Source of the DNA: Puffinus mauretanicus
Lineage: Eukaryota; Chordata; Aves; Procellariiformes; Procellariidae
Assembly (NCBI GenBank): GCA_023333565.1
Contig: JAJKFH010001908.1
Span: 1 to 64,000, forward strand
DNA: 64,000 nt
Reading direction: 5' to 3'
The notes beneath the pieces are model-generated. The model worked only from the letters and a program-made list of their open reading frames with translations, was not told where the DNA came from and ran no database searches. The position numbers and the translations under genes are program-made. This document shows, one piece after another, positions 7,691-20,530 of the stretch; the first letter of the stretch is position 1; every line of letters starts with the position of its first letter.

Positions 7691-10029
7691 ATTTGGTAGC
7701 TGGCCTACTTTGAAAGCAAGGCTTAAAAAATCTCTGACAAATGTGGCTTATATGTACCAAGGAAAGCTAAATACTCATCGTAAAATTTTCAGCCTTCACA
7801 TAACTGTTCCACATTTACAAAACTCTGGGGAGGAGTGGAAACACATTTTTATAAGAAATGATCTGTAGGCTGTTGAAGTTCAGAGTTATTAATTATTGGC
7901 AGATGGCCAAGAATAGACAGCATAATCCTTTAATCTGTTGGGGATTCAGATTTTTTATCCCGACCTTAGTATTCAGTGTCTCTAATTGTGACTTTGATTT
8001 TTTTTCAGATTAGTCGTTGGGTATCTTGAAGATTTTTGTCCTTAGCTTCATGATAAATAATCTGTTTTATCAATACAAAATGTGCCATATTGCTGAAAGC
8101 CAAGAAACAAATAATATTTTTAAAAATAACCTTTCATTCCAAAATTTATATCCTTCTACACTAGTAAGAACTAGTAATACAAGTATCTAAACAATGAGAA
8201 GTCAAAACTCAATAATAGGAATTGCTTTCATTGTCCTTTGAGTTTATTCAGACCTTCCCATCATGCCTTTCTCTCTGGTTTTTACCACAAAGTAGGGAAG
8301 CTCAGAGCTTTAGGAATATCCCTGAGCTTCTACCAATATGCTATTTGTAATTAATGGCTCCCATTTCCATTCCCCAGTATTTTTTCCGTATGATATGAAT
8401 CTGAAACCAGACAATGGAAACCAGTTGATCATGTAGAACTACAAAAGACTTTCTGTACATGAAAAGAACATTTGCTGTAGAACAACATTTTGATTCTGTA
8501 TGATATGTACCAACCCTATATTCCCCGGGAATCTCTAAATCTGGGTTCCTCCCACTTATTATTTTCCCCATTGTTGTGAATGGAGTTTTGTCATTGTCTT
8601 CAAATTTGGCTAAATATGTATAGCGCAGTGGAAGTTTATGAAACACTCAAGTGAAGGAAAAAGTATTGGGTTACTATATCCAATTTTGTGTTAGCTATTC
8701 CAGTAAGAAAGATGTTGACCTGTATGTGTGCATTTATATAATACATCTTTATAAATATGTGTAAAGAAAAATGTCCAGATCAGTCAGGTTTCTGTCTACA
8801 AGATCCTTCAATATGTACCATTCTGTTCTTTGTGGAATACACCACTCCTACCAGTAGTTTTGATAAAAATTAATTTCTATATGCAAGTATTTTTTCTAAA
8901 ATATTTTCTTTGTGGATATATCTATCTAAATAGAAAGTATTTCAGTTTTGCTTACTATTACTGTTTCTCTTTTTGTATCTTAATTTTTTTAGTATTGCAA
9001 AACACACCACAGCATACATTAATCAAGAATAATTTCTGTATTACAGTATTTTGCATTTTGTTTTACATTTGAATATATTCCAAAGTCACTCAAAGTATCT
9101 CTTTCATTTTCCCTAATTACCTTTTGTTCATCACATCAATATGTTGCTATAGAAACCATTGTATTATCAAAAACCAAGTTATTTTTATTACAGTGGTCCT
9201 CTATAGCAAAATCTGTTTGGAATGGAAGAGAAATATTAGATTTGAAACAGAAAAAAAGAAAGAATTGTCTTATACCTACAGAAAATAATTTTGTAAATGT
9301 CATGTTTCACTTTCAGAAGTGATTGGATTAGCCTCGGTTTGGTCTTTTATCTCTGTAGCTGAAATATCCTTTAAATGAACTTTGATTGATAAAAGTGAAT
9401 TTGATTTATGTTTTGGTAATACTGGAGTAAGACAGTACTGCTGATAAAAAGAAGAAAGCAGGAAGCAGTTCAGCTATATGTCTTTAAGTAATTTTCAAAA
9501 GATAAGATACAAGCATCTGTACAGTCTGTAAAGTACACATTTTACTAGTTAATTTGATTCAAATAACTGAAAAGTTTGATATTTCTCACGTGCTTGTACC
9601 TCCACATAAATTAAATATAGCAAATCTTTTAGTTAAGGAATACATTTCAGAGCCTGGTTTGCACAGTATTGGTATTAAAAAACGGGGGATAAGAGCTTAT
9701 TCAGCATGCAGTTACATTTCTATACTATACACCTCTGCAAAGTCTTATAAAATTCTATTACAAGGCTATCAAATTTAATCAGTCAGTCAGTTTTGAGCCA
9801 AAGTCTTGCACTCCCTACATTTCAAACCTGTCATGCTAATACAAAACAGGCACTAGCTGTTTCCATCTTTGAAATCTTATTGTGATCACATAAATAAATA
9901 AAGCAAAAGATTGCCTTAAGTCAGGTTGTTTTTCTTTCATGTCATTAAAGCAACCATTTCTTCCTTTTCTTTACAGTTCTGCCATTACAACTACATTGAG
10001 ACTACACTAAGATGTGGAAAGGTGCACAT
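7691..10029. other. AT-rich stretch without recognisable genes
   Basis: Low-GC sequence with scattered short frames only. I see no coding pattern, RNA gene, LTR or LINE motif. Short A/T runs occur (for example around 8040-8130 and 8880-9070). Confidence 0.6.
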
Positions 10030-11345
10030 GACTTAGTGCTTCAATGAAGGGATACAGGCTTTTTAGGAGGAAAGGCTGGGAAGGCAAGGAGGGGGAGTTG
10101 CCCTTTATGTGGAACAGCTGGAATGGAGGTCTGACTCCATGATGCCTCCAGGAGTCAGTCAAGAGCTTATGGGTAAAGACTAGTGGGCAGACCAACATGG
10201 GTGTTATTGTAGTGAGAATCTGCTATAGACCTCCTGATCAGGAAAAAGTAGATATGGCCTTCTTCAAACAACTGGAAGAAGCCTCACATTCACAGGCCCT
10301 GGTCCTTAACGGGGGACTTTAACTACCCTGACATCTGCTAGAGGGACATGCAGCATGACTCAGTTAATTTGGAAGATTTTTAAAGTGTGTTGAAGACAAC
10401 TTCCTGGCACAGGTAACTGAAGAACCAGTAAAGAAACGTGCTCTGCTGGACCTGATACTTATGAATAAGAAAGAACTATTCAAGGATGTGAAAGTCAAGG
10501 TAGCCTTGGCTGTGGTAACCAGGAGATGGTGGAGTTCAGGATCCTAAGAGGAGGGAGGAAGGCAAAAAAGAAGGACCACAACCTGGATTTCAGGAGAACA
10601 GACTTCAGACTCTTCAGAGACCTGCTTGGAAGAACCCCATGTGATAATGCCCTGGAGAGAAGAGAGGTCCAGGCCAGTTAGCTTAACCTCAGTCCCTGGA
10701 ATTGTGATGGAGAAAATCCACCTGGAATGTATTTCCAAACACATGAAGGACAAGAAGGTGATCAGGAGTAGTCAGAATGGATTTATGAAGGAGAAATCAT
10801 GCTTGACCAACCTCAGTGAGGTGATTGGTTTGATAGACAAGGGGAGAGCAGTTCATGTTATTTACCTTAACTTTAGCAAAGCTTTTGACACCATGTCCCA
10901 TAACATCCTCATAGAGAAGCTGACCAAGTATGGTTTAGATAAGTACACAGAGAGGTGGATTGAAAACTGGCTGAACAACCAGGTCCAGAGGGTTGTGATC
11001 AGTGGTGAAGGATTCAGCTGGAGGCCAGTCACTGGTGGTATACCCCAGGGGTCAATACTGGGGCCAATACCGTTAGAACTTTTCATTAATGACCTGGATG
11101 AGGGGATGGAATGCACCCGCAGCAATTTCACAGATAATACAGAACTGAGAGAACTGGTTGGTACACCAGAGTGTTGTGCTGCCATATAGAGCAGCAACCT
11201 GCTCGACAGGTTGGAGAAACAGGCAGAGAGGAATCTCAAAGTTCAGCAAGGGGAAATGCAAAGTCCTGCATATGGGGAGAAATAACCCCAGGCACCAGTA
11301 TACACTGAATAGAATAACAGCCATTTGTTGGATAACCTTTGGGAC
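10030..11345 (+). mobile_element. Old CR1-type LINE fragment, internally deleted
   Basis: From about 10047 the plus strand translates, with interruptions, to CR1 endonuclease features (GYRLFRRKGWEGKEGGVALYV, then CYRPPDQEK). From 10626 to 11189 it shows reverse transcriptase features ([41 protein letters not shown]). The endonuclease end (near 10640-10670) runs straight into RT motif [10 protein letters not shown]. The intervening roughly 0.7 kb seen in the complete CR1 at 45685-50118 is therefore missing. FADD is replaced by FTDN, so the polymerase is dead. The divergence and several stops indicate an old insertion. No target duplication was recognised. Confidence 0.85.
10626..11189 (+). pseudogene. 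CR1 ORF2 reverse transcriptase remnant
   Basis: An open stretch of 187 codons covering RT palm motifs of a CR1 ORF2. The N-terminal 15 or so codons belong to the end of the endonuclease part, and the rest starts at [10 protein letters not shown]. The catalytic FADD box reads FTDN, and the frame closes soon after. The upstream endonuclease remnant (10047-10625) has several stops. It served target-primed reverse transcription when intact and has no present coding function that I can support. Confidence 0.8.
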
Positions 11346-14300
11346 AGTCCCTTTTAGATTAAAATAGTAATGTTCAGACACTAATGTAAGTGTCTGAACT
11401 GCCTCTCTCAGTTGTCCTCCTTGGCTCTAAGGTAGCAAAGGTCTTTTGTGCATTGTGTGCACTGGTGCAACCTAAGTCCTAAAAGAAATACGGTAAAGAT
11501 GTTGCCATGTCCAAAGTTGTTCACGCCAAACTTAATAGGTATGCTAGGCAAGGATGTCAGATCATCCCAACAAACAATGCAAACTACGTAAGATGTGAAA
11601 CTGACTTCATCCCATTTAGATCAGTGTTTTACTCACCAATGCCGAATTGCAATATATATTTGTAACACAACGCCAGAAGCAAAATTTTACTTGGTAATGT
11701 TTTTCTACATACTTGGTCAGGAGGAGAGGAGAAGAAACCAGCTGCAGAGCTCCACACAAGTGGAGGAACTTATGGACCTCCTTTCTTCCTCCTTTCCCTG
11801 TCCTCTAAGGCTCTTACTTAGACTTCTTTCCTATATGCTGTATTAGGAAAAAGGGGTAGGAATCTAGTGACAGTGAGAGATGACAACAAAGTATATTAAG
11901 CTTGGAGGCAGGCAAGCAGAGCTGAGCTCAAAAGTGCAGCAAGTGGTTTTGGAAGCAGTTATCATTCTAATAGCTGATTTGATGGAACTTGATCAAATTA
12001 CATCCAGTGCGTCCAGGGCATTCCTGTGCAGTATGCAGTATGCAATGCTTAGTTAATTATTCAAGAAAGTCCATACTAAAACAGTCAGGCCACCAAAAGG
12101 AGAAAGATTGGGCTGAAAAAGACAGACTATTAGTTTCAGCAGCTGTGCAAGACAACTCTTTTTTCTTTCCCTTCAGAAATTTTAAACGATGAGCTACCCA
12201 AGGATGCAGAAAGGGAACAAACAAGCTAAGAAGAAAAGAAGGAAGAAGGAAGAAAAAAATCGGTGTACTAGAATAGTGAAATTGGAAAGCATGTATTATT
12301 GTCTGCTAGGCACTGAAACCTAGGAAACCAAGTAAATAAACTTATACAACAGCTGTTCCTAATCTTAGCATTTCTGCTGCTAACCAGACTAAATTTAAAA
12401 CTGCATGTTATCACACACTAAAGCATCCCCACCCATACTTAAAAAATATGTATATCTGAAGATGATGCCTCATATCATGCAATAATGTGTGGTCTGGAGG
12501 CAGAGAAGATGAAATTGAAACTCTTTGTATTCTCAAAATGAACTTTAAATCTAACCTGAATATTATGTGAGTCAACCACAAAAAGGATTTAGTCTTATAT
12601 CTGTCAGTTGCTTTGTTCCTATTTTTCAGCCAAGCAAAAGTATTCCGAGAGTACCTATTTTAAACGAAGTATCTATTTTTTACTTAAAAGGAACACTTAT
12701 CAACTCTTTTGGATATCCATGGTCTCTTAAAGTCATACAACACTAGTTACGACAGCTTTAGGGAAACAAACAATTATTAGCTGATAATGTCTCTTGGGTC
12801 AGTAATGGTTTGGAAAAAGGAATTTTCATACCCAAGCAAGCTGTGGTAATCATATATTTATGCCACTATTATTTGATGTTGCCAGTCTTATTTCTGCCTC
12901 CATGAGATATTTCTTAGAGATATGTGGGACTGAAGAAGTGCTATTGTTGTCAAAATAAACATTCTTCTTTTTTTTTTTAACGTATTAAGAAATAATTCTT
13001 GATTATTTAATGTTTTTTTTTTTTTATCCTGCAGTATGTTTACTGCTTAACCAGATGCAGTAAGAATACATTTCTTCTCCTGAGAGAAACATAACTGTCC
13101 CAAGGAAATAATCAAAAACCTCCAGCACCATGCTGTCACTTTAGATTCACAAAGGAGGAAAAAACTGACTATGACAAGAAAATTCTTTGGGAGGTGTTAA
13201 GGGTTTCAAAGACCATGCTAGTCCCTAAAAGAAGAATATGGCCTGGTCTAACCCAGTTCCTATTTTCTTTCTTTCCTTGCCAGAGCAGTGGTCCAAAATC
13301 CTTCTAAACTCACCTTTACACCAGTTTCAATCAGTATCCTGGTTCAGCCAAAGTAGACAACAATAATGTAACTCACAAATTAAGACATTCTCAGAAGTGA
13401 AAGAAAGCCATGATTTAAAACCATTTTCTTATGGACTTAAAACAGGATTTCAGAATAAGGTGTCCCCATGTTTCATGTTGGGCCCTAACACCCCAGCTAT
13501 GCATTGATTCTCATTCCTGTCTGTGGGGTGATCATTTAACCAGGACTTACAATGATCCAGTCAGTGATACATTCTGCCAAAAAGATAATGCCTCCTCAAC
13601 ATCGCTCAAGGAGTGATGGTTCAGTGTGCTTTATAGTGAGATACTGCGCAAAAAGGAATACCCTTAAAACCAGCAAGATTTCTAAGAATTTAAGACTTTC
13701 CCCGCTATAGTTCAAATTTATCCCATCTAATAGCGCGTCTGGTTGTTTTTTTTTTTTTTTCAGTACAAGGTCAAGACTGTCAGACCAATATTGGCGGGAA
13801 CATTAATGTGTTCTTATTTATTGGTTTCTTTATTTAAACTGCTTTCCAGTAAGGAATGGATAGGGAATGGGGTTTAAATTCTGAATTGTTCTTCCGTAGT
13901 TCAGCTGGTCAACTAACTAGTAACAGCTTGTAAAAAATGTAGTCTTCAGGAGTCTGAAATTGGTTATAATTTATGTCCAATTATCCTATCTTTTCCATCT
14001 TGTGAAGATGGCATTGACAGTATAAATTAAAAATTGTTCTTGGCTCCAGACAGACAGACTGAAATATCAGAACATGAATCATACCAGTGAGTTTTAAATG
14101 TAATTAGCATGGAAAGCACTGGATGGTCATTCTCTGAAATGTTCCTGGGTAATTTCCAATTTCTTCACAGGGAATCGTGTGCCCATAATACCAGAGACTG
14201 ATGCAAGTGTAAGTGGTGCAAATGTCCACCTCTCCAGATATTCAGAACCCATAATGACAAAGTGAACCTGAGTTTTGCTCTAGAGGAAATGCAGGATTCA

Positions 14301-15453
14301 CATTTGTCACCTATGTGCTCAAGATGTACACAACGGGTCTAATTCTCTCTGACATTTTGCTGCACCCTGTTTTGAAAACTCTCAGATAGCCTTTCCTATC
14401 TTTAATCCCCTGTTAATTCCTCAGAAATATTTCTGAGACATTATTCACTTGCTGTTGTCCTCTGTACGTGTGACCCAGTCATGTACCAGGATATCAAATT
14501 TCTTTACTAAAAGTAAACAGATTAATATGTAGTAATATTTATCTAAGTTTCATTAGCAGTAATTTCTACAGAATTAGTACAAGAATAATGTATCTGTAGG
14601 ATGCTCTCTCCCCTACTTACATTAAGTCTGTTCTTGTTCCTTAAATTGAAATAAATGGCTGATCTTGTTATCCAAAGGACCATCATGTTCTGCATAATAA
14701 TGTTGTATTTTAAACAATAATGTATTTTGTATTAGCTACATTTCTTTTGTGTCTGTCATAATATTTTCTCTTTTTCTCATTCCCCAACTAATTTTTCCTT
14801 TTAAAAAAATGCCAAAAAACAAAACTCTGTTGAGGATTCTTGAATTTTCTAGAAATATTTGCTTAAGAGAAACACAGTTAAAAAATTGTTATTTATTATT
14901 CCCATGGTCCAGTTCCAGATATTTTGACAGCAGATCAAATTACCAATAAGTGGATTAAATGGAAGTCATTATATGTAAAATAGGAAAGCTGCTCCATAAT
15001 ACAATAAGAAATAGATAAAATTCAATATATGACAAAGTAATTTCAGAGGCAATTGTTGAATTCTGAAAATAAGCTTTACTTAAATATACATAATTATGTA
15101 TTACATTTTTATGGGATAGTTAAAGAAATATCTACCAAAATCTCTTCTTTCCTCACGGCCAATTCTGCAAAAACACCTGGTAAGATTTTTCTATTTTTTA
15201 ATTTCTCTATGAATATTTGATATATGCCAAACATTCAGAAAAAAGTCTAGAACTTAAATACAATCTTCAGTACTGCTATGTATAATGACTTTTTGTAATA
15301 CATAAATGCATTGCTGTCTTGCCTACTTTGAACATTTCCTTTTGACTGCTTCTTACAGCATCAATGAGGAAAGAGAAAGAGTGATTTGTGATTTTCCAAG
15401 AATTCCACTTTATCTTTCCAAAAGTGAATTGACCTCTTGAGTGTATTATATAA
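11346..15453. other. AT-rich stretch without recognisable genes
   Basis: No coding pattern stands out. It contains T runs at about 12967-12978, 13013-13024 and 13746-13760, and purine-rich AAGAAAAGAAGGAAGAAGG at about 12230. Frames here are under 90 codons and show no recognisable domain. Confidence 0.6.
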
Positions 15454-16961
15454 ATCATAGAATCATAGAATCATTAAGGTTGGAAAAGACCTCTAAGATC
15501 ATCGTGTCCAACCATCAACCCAACACCACCATGCCCACTACACCATGTCCCTAAGGGCCTCATCTACACGTCTTTTAAATACTTCCAGGGATGGAGACTC
15601 AACCACTTCCCTGGGCAGCCTGTTCCAAGGCCTGATCACTCTTACAGAAAAGAAATTTCTCCTAATGTCCAGTCTAAACTTCCCTTGGCGCAACTTGAGG
15701 CCATTTCCTCTCATCCTATCGCTAGTTACTTGGCACAAGAGACCAACACCTCCTTTCAGGTAGTTGTAGAGCGCGATGAGGTCTCCCCTCAGCCTCCACT
15801 TCTCCAGGCTAAACAACCCCAGTTCCCTCAGCCGCTCCTCATAAGACTTGTGCTCCAGGCCCTTCACCAGCTTCGTTGCCCTCCTCTGAACACACTCCAG
15901 CACCTCAATGTCCTTCTTGTAGTGAGGGGCCCAAAACTGAACACAGTATTCGAGGTGCGGCCTCACTAGTGCCGAGTACAGGGGCACGATCACCTCCCTA
16001 GTCCTGCTGGCCACACTAGTTCTGATACAGGCCAGGATGCCGTTGGCCTTCTTGGCCACCTGGGCACACTGCCGGCTCATGTTCAGCCGGCTGTCAACCA
16101 GCACCCCCAGGTCCTTTTCCTCTGGGCAGCTTTCCAGCCACTCTTCCCCAAGCCTGTAGCGTTGCCTGGGGTTGTTGTGGCCCAAGTGCAGGACCTGGCA
16201 CTTGGCCTTGTTGAACCTCATACAGCTGGCCTCGGCCCATCGATCCAGCCTGTCCAGGTCCCTCTGCAGAGCCTTCCTACCCTCCAGCAGATCAACACTC
16301 CCGCCCAACTTGGTGTCATCTGCAAACTTACTGAGGGAGCACTCGATCCCCTCATCCAGATCGTTGATAAAGATATTGAACAGGACCGGCCCCAGTACTG
16401 AGCCCTGGGGAACACCACTCGTGACCGGCCGCCAACTGGATTTAACTCCGTCACCACAACTCTCTGGGCTCGGCCGTCCAGCCAGTTTTTTTACCCAGCG
16501 AAGAGTGCACCTGTCTAGGCCGTGAGCCGCCAGCTTCTCTAGGAGAATGCTGTGGGAGACAGTGTCAAAGGCTTTACTGAAGTTCAGGTAGACCACATCC
16601 ACAGCCTTTCCCTCATCCACGAGGCAGGTCCCCTGCTCATAGAAGGAGATCAGGTTGGTCAAGCAGGACCTGCCTTCCATGAACCCGTGCTGGCTGGGCC
16701 TGATCCCCTGGTTGTCCCGGACATGGCTCGTCAGTGCCCTCAAAACAAACCGCTCCATGATCTTCTCCAGCACCGAGGTCAGGCTGACTGGCCTGTAGTT
16801 CCCCGGATCCTCCTTCCAGCCCTTCTTGTAGATGGGCGCCACATTGGCAAGCCTCCAGTTGTCCGGGACCTCCCCAGTTAACCAGGACTGCTGGTAAATG
16901 ATGGAGAATGGCTTGGCACGCTCCTCTGCCAGCTCCCTCAGTACCCTCGGGTAGATCCCAT
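15454..16961 (-). mobile_element. 5'-truncated CR1 LINE
   Basis: Minus-strand CR1. Its 3' terminus lies at about 15454 with the family's short tail (plus-sense AATCATAGAATCATAGAATCA followed by GGTTGGAAAAGACCTCTAAG). The body aligns closely with the complete CR1 at 45685-50118. Similarity stops at about 16961 inside the RT-coding part, which is the usual 5' truncation of LINE insertions. Confidence 0.95.
15538..16961 (-). pseudogene. CR1 ORF2 RT and C-terminal part (nearly open)
   Basis: The frame is open through the whole preserved RT region, with [37 protein letters not shown], the catalytic FADDTKLGG and the C-terminal domain ending in EALRDMV. The first 20 or so codons of the open frame (16962-17019) come from flanking DNA. 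Around 16445-16500 the protein reads [15 protein letters not shown], while the related copy reads [15 protein letters not shown]. One extra T near 16490 and one missing T near 16450 cancel each other, so the local frame is wrong yet the ORF stays open. A small in-frame loss follows YLKGG. It has no endonuclease and so cannot move by itself. Confidence 0.88.
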
Positions 16962-18569
16962 GCCATCTGCTTAAATAAGCAGATAATGTAGAAGGGCTGA
17001 TTTCCAAAGAGAACTCCATCTTTTCACTTGCCTTTTTGATACTGCAAGCAATTATATTTGCAAATAATTGTGGATATTCTCAAGCACATAGATGTCTAAA
17101 TACCAGAATGGGCCCACCAAAGAAGTAATTAGACTCAAATGTACAATAAAATGAGCCCTCAATTAATTACAGATTTAAAAATACAAACACAAAGTGGAAA
17201 TTGAGCTACAATACTATTGAAAATGAGAAAGAAAAAAAATCCTTATATGGTAAACCACATGTTCCATCATTTCTGTCTAACCACAATACTTTTATTTAGA
17301 CATTCCACTTAGCAGCAAATAACCACAAAGTCCTATCCCAAGATTCTTCTAGGAAAATAATAATCCTGCATATTATAATAAAAAAGCTTAAAACATAAAT
17401 AGTCTTGGCACTCCCATAGGACCGTGAAAGATTATAACTAGAAACAATTGCAATTTTCCCACAGTTCCCAACAAAGTGGTCAAGAGATTAGATTCAGAAG
17501 ATGCATGTGATGTTTTTATTGCCCTGTACCTGTGAAGTTAGTGGCATTTCTGGTTGTGGTTGTGAAAAATTTTCCATTTCAACTCAATGGTATTTTATTC
17601 TTGATTCATATGATTACTAGACAAAGAATAAGAAAGAGAAGTATCAAACCACCATAAGTATCTCCCATGCTGGAGAGTGTTTTCTATCTGTAGAGGCACA
17701 CTAAATCAGCACCGTTTGCTGAGATTTTTAAGGAAGTATAGTACCTGAATTAGAATCCTTATATCTATAAGCAGAGCTTGTCTCCACAGGTTTCTCCTTT
17801 GATCTCCAAAAGTTTCTTCTACATATCATCCACTTTATTCTCAGAATCACCTACTATATGAGCCAACACATTAATTTGCCTGCCAGTGTTTCAGATGTTT
17901 CTTCTCTGTAACCACTTTGTAATAAAATGTTGCAGTTTCTCATTTCTGGAGATTAATTTCTCACACTTTCTATTACTGAATGATCACGGACTTGCCATGT
18001 GAGCAGACAATATTAACTTTTTTGAATATCATGCTTTAATGAAGTTGTTATAAACTTGTTGTTGTTTTATAGCATCCTGGTTACCACATTTACTTCCTAG
18101 CAACAGAATAATATTTCCTAGGGAAGTGAAATTGTCATCGGTAGTGGCAACATTCAGCTAACAGAAAGCTGATCTGAAGAAAGATTTAAGATAGCAGCAT
18201 CAAGCAGACTAAAAGATTTAGGAGCAGAAGTCACATTCCTTCTTATTGCTTATTTTTGAAAAACCTCCTTTACTTGCTGATGATTTTCCTTTGGCTCAAG
18301 GCTTATTTCACTAATTTTCCTCTGTTCATTTGCTGAGATGGCTGCCCTACTACACCCACTTCCTCTATCAGTTTAAAAATGTGATGTGAAAACAGAAAGG
18401 AATTTTTCAACAAAAATGTTTTTCGATTAAATAGCAATGAAATATCAACTGTAAGTTTTAGTGACAATATGTCTGTTTTCACAAAAATGTCACTAGAATA
18501 CACAGGCCCAGAGTCAAATCTTAGAGCAGAAACAGAGGAGACAAGACTCATTACTCTAGAAGAGGCAGC

Positions 18570-18910
18570 AACCTGATGATCAGAGCTAACACGAATGTAT
18601 TCATGTGGGTATGGGCGTTAGCCTTATGCCCTATTTATCACTGGCGGCTTATGTCAGCCCCACATTTGCCCCGGCACACCGGCCTGTGGAGCAGAAAAGA
18701 AGTTCCCAGCCTTCCCGCTGCATTCCCACGCCTCTCGTGTTACACAGCTGGGGATGTGGGGGCGATTTATTACCCATGTCTCGGGACTGGCTCCGGAGCA
18801 CGCAGCTGTGCAGCCCTTCACACTGCAGATATGGACACCTCTGGTGGAAGTGCTCCTTTTGGAGGGGCCTTGATCTGGTGTCTGTCGTATGCCAGAAAAA
18901 AGGCTTAACC
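18570..18910. other. GC-richer block of unknown nature
   Basis: A compact block with clearly higher GC and several CpGs (GGGCGTTAGCC, TGCCCCGGCACACCGGCC, GGGGGCGATTTATTACCC) set in AT-rich DNA. Two overlapping plus-strand frames (18576-18908, 18605-18988) show no recognisable domain. It could be an old repeat, a conserved non-coding element or an exon-like fragment; I cannot decide. Confidence 0.3.
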
Positions 18911-20454
18911 ACAGAGATACTGACTGAGAAGACTGGAAGAAGGGGGAGCAGAGAAGGCAGTCTCATTTGTTTTTTGGGATGCCGTTGAAAAAACGAATAA
19001 TTTTCTGTGGTACCTGAGGTTTGTTTTCGGGTTTTGTTGTTTTGTATTGGGTTTTTTTTTTCCATGACGTAGTATTGCTGTTATCTAGCCAGCTGTAATT
19101 CATATGAAAGACATACTGACAGCCAGTACTTCCCAGACTTTCAAATCCTAAAAATAACACCTCATGCAGTATAAGCCACTGAAAATGTATCCCTGAATTT
19201 ATGAAACATTTACACACTGCCATATTCTCACACTGAACAAAGAATTGCTGTACCAGATTTGGATGATAGATACCACATGTACAGATCCGTCTAATGCCAT
19301 CTTAGCTTCCTAAAACTACCTTGTTTTCCTGCTTGCTCTCTATAGTGAGGTGCAATGCTGGATTCAATTGGCAAATGGGTTTCTATTCATCAACTGATGG
19401 TTACACTCAATTAGGAGATTGCTCTACTGCCTGCAAGAGCAATTTGTAAGGTATATAGGCCTTGATCCCAAGACAGAAATCAGAAGTACACTTTCCTCTG
19501 AATTCAACAGGCTTTAGATAGAGTGTTCTTTGCTGATGGAGTATCTGGCACAACAAATTCAAATGGAAATGGAAAGTACAACAGGGCCTGGTTAGAAATA
19601 TATGAATAACCTGTGGAAAATGCAAAATGCTCCAACTAACTGTGCCAATGAGCCAGATGCTGAAGTTGGAATAAATTTCATTATTACTAACCAAAAGAAA
19701 AAGGGAAGGGAGAGTAATGCTGTTGATCTAACAAGACACTTTAAAAATTCAACGCAATTTGCTATTCAAGTTTTTTCCAAGATGTTTTTATAAATAATCA
19801 CTATTATTATTTATATACTGTGAAAATTGTTCCCCTTCCTGCTCTTTTCACCTGACATAACCCTTGTCAATGCAAGACCAAAGCTTTTCGCTTGGAAAAC
19901 TGTGCTGAAACATGAAGGTTTTGTGCTTCAAGGGCACACTGATGCAGAAGCCTGGTGCAGTACTGTTGCTGATATAAAGGCATTTGCTGAGGTCATCCGC
20001 CTTGGTACAATGTTACCCTATAAATAGGAAAACATGAATAATTTACTCACGTCTGAAGTAGCTGATAACCCGTAACTTACACATAAGTGGAAATGTATCT
20101 CTGATGCCATCTGTTGCTGAACATCGAACGTAACTATTACGATGGTGTTATTAAAAAAAAAGTTTGATACATTTTTTAACTGTAAGACCAAACACTTCAA
20201 CAAAATGTCTTTTTTCAGAATTAACTCGTAAAAGTAGCCTTCCTAAGACACTGGGTGTTTATATGTATGCATGTATATTTTGTGTGTGGAACATCCATAT
20301 TATACCATCACTGAAACATTCATCTTACTACAAACCCATGAACAATTATTTTTCCAGGGATATAACTTTCAAATCTCAGTAACAGCCAAGGAAAAAGTTG
20401 AATCTGGTCTTTACTTGGAACAGTGGTCGTAAAGCATTATTCACAGTATTTTGT

Positions 20455-20530
20455 GTTTATATGTATATAACTATATAGGTACATATGTATATATGTATCT
20501 ACACATGTATGTGCATATATGTGTAAATTT
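20455..20530. repeat. TA/CA-rich microsatellite-like tract
   Basis: Imperfect TATATG/TACATA repetition (for example TACATATGTATATATGTATC) over about 75 bp. Confidence 0.6.

Noticed and set aside
15545..16881. Plus-strand frames of 72-117 codons across the CR1
   Set aside because: Antisense shadows of the CR1 RT reading frame; the same occurs at 45777-47128 and 47700-48179.
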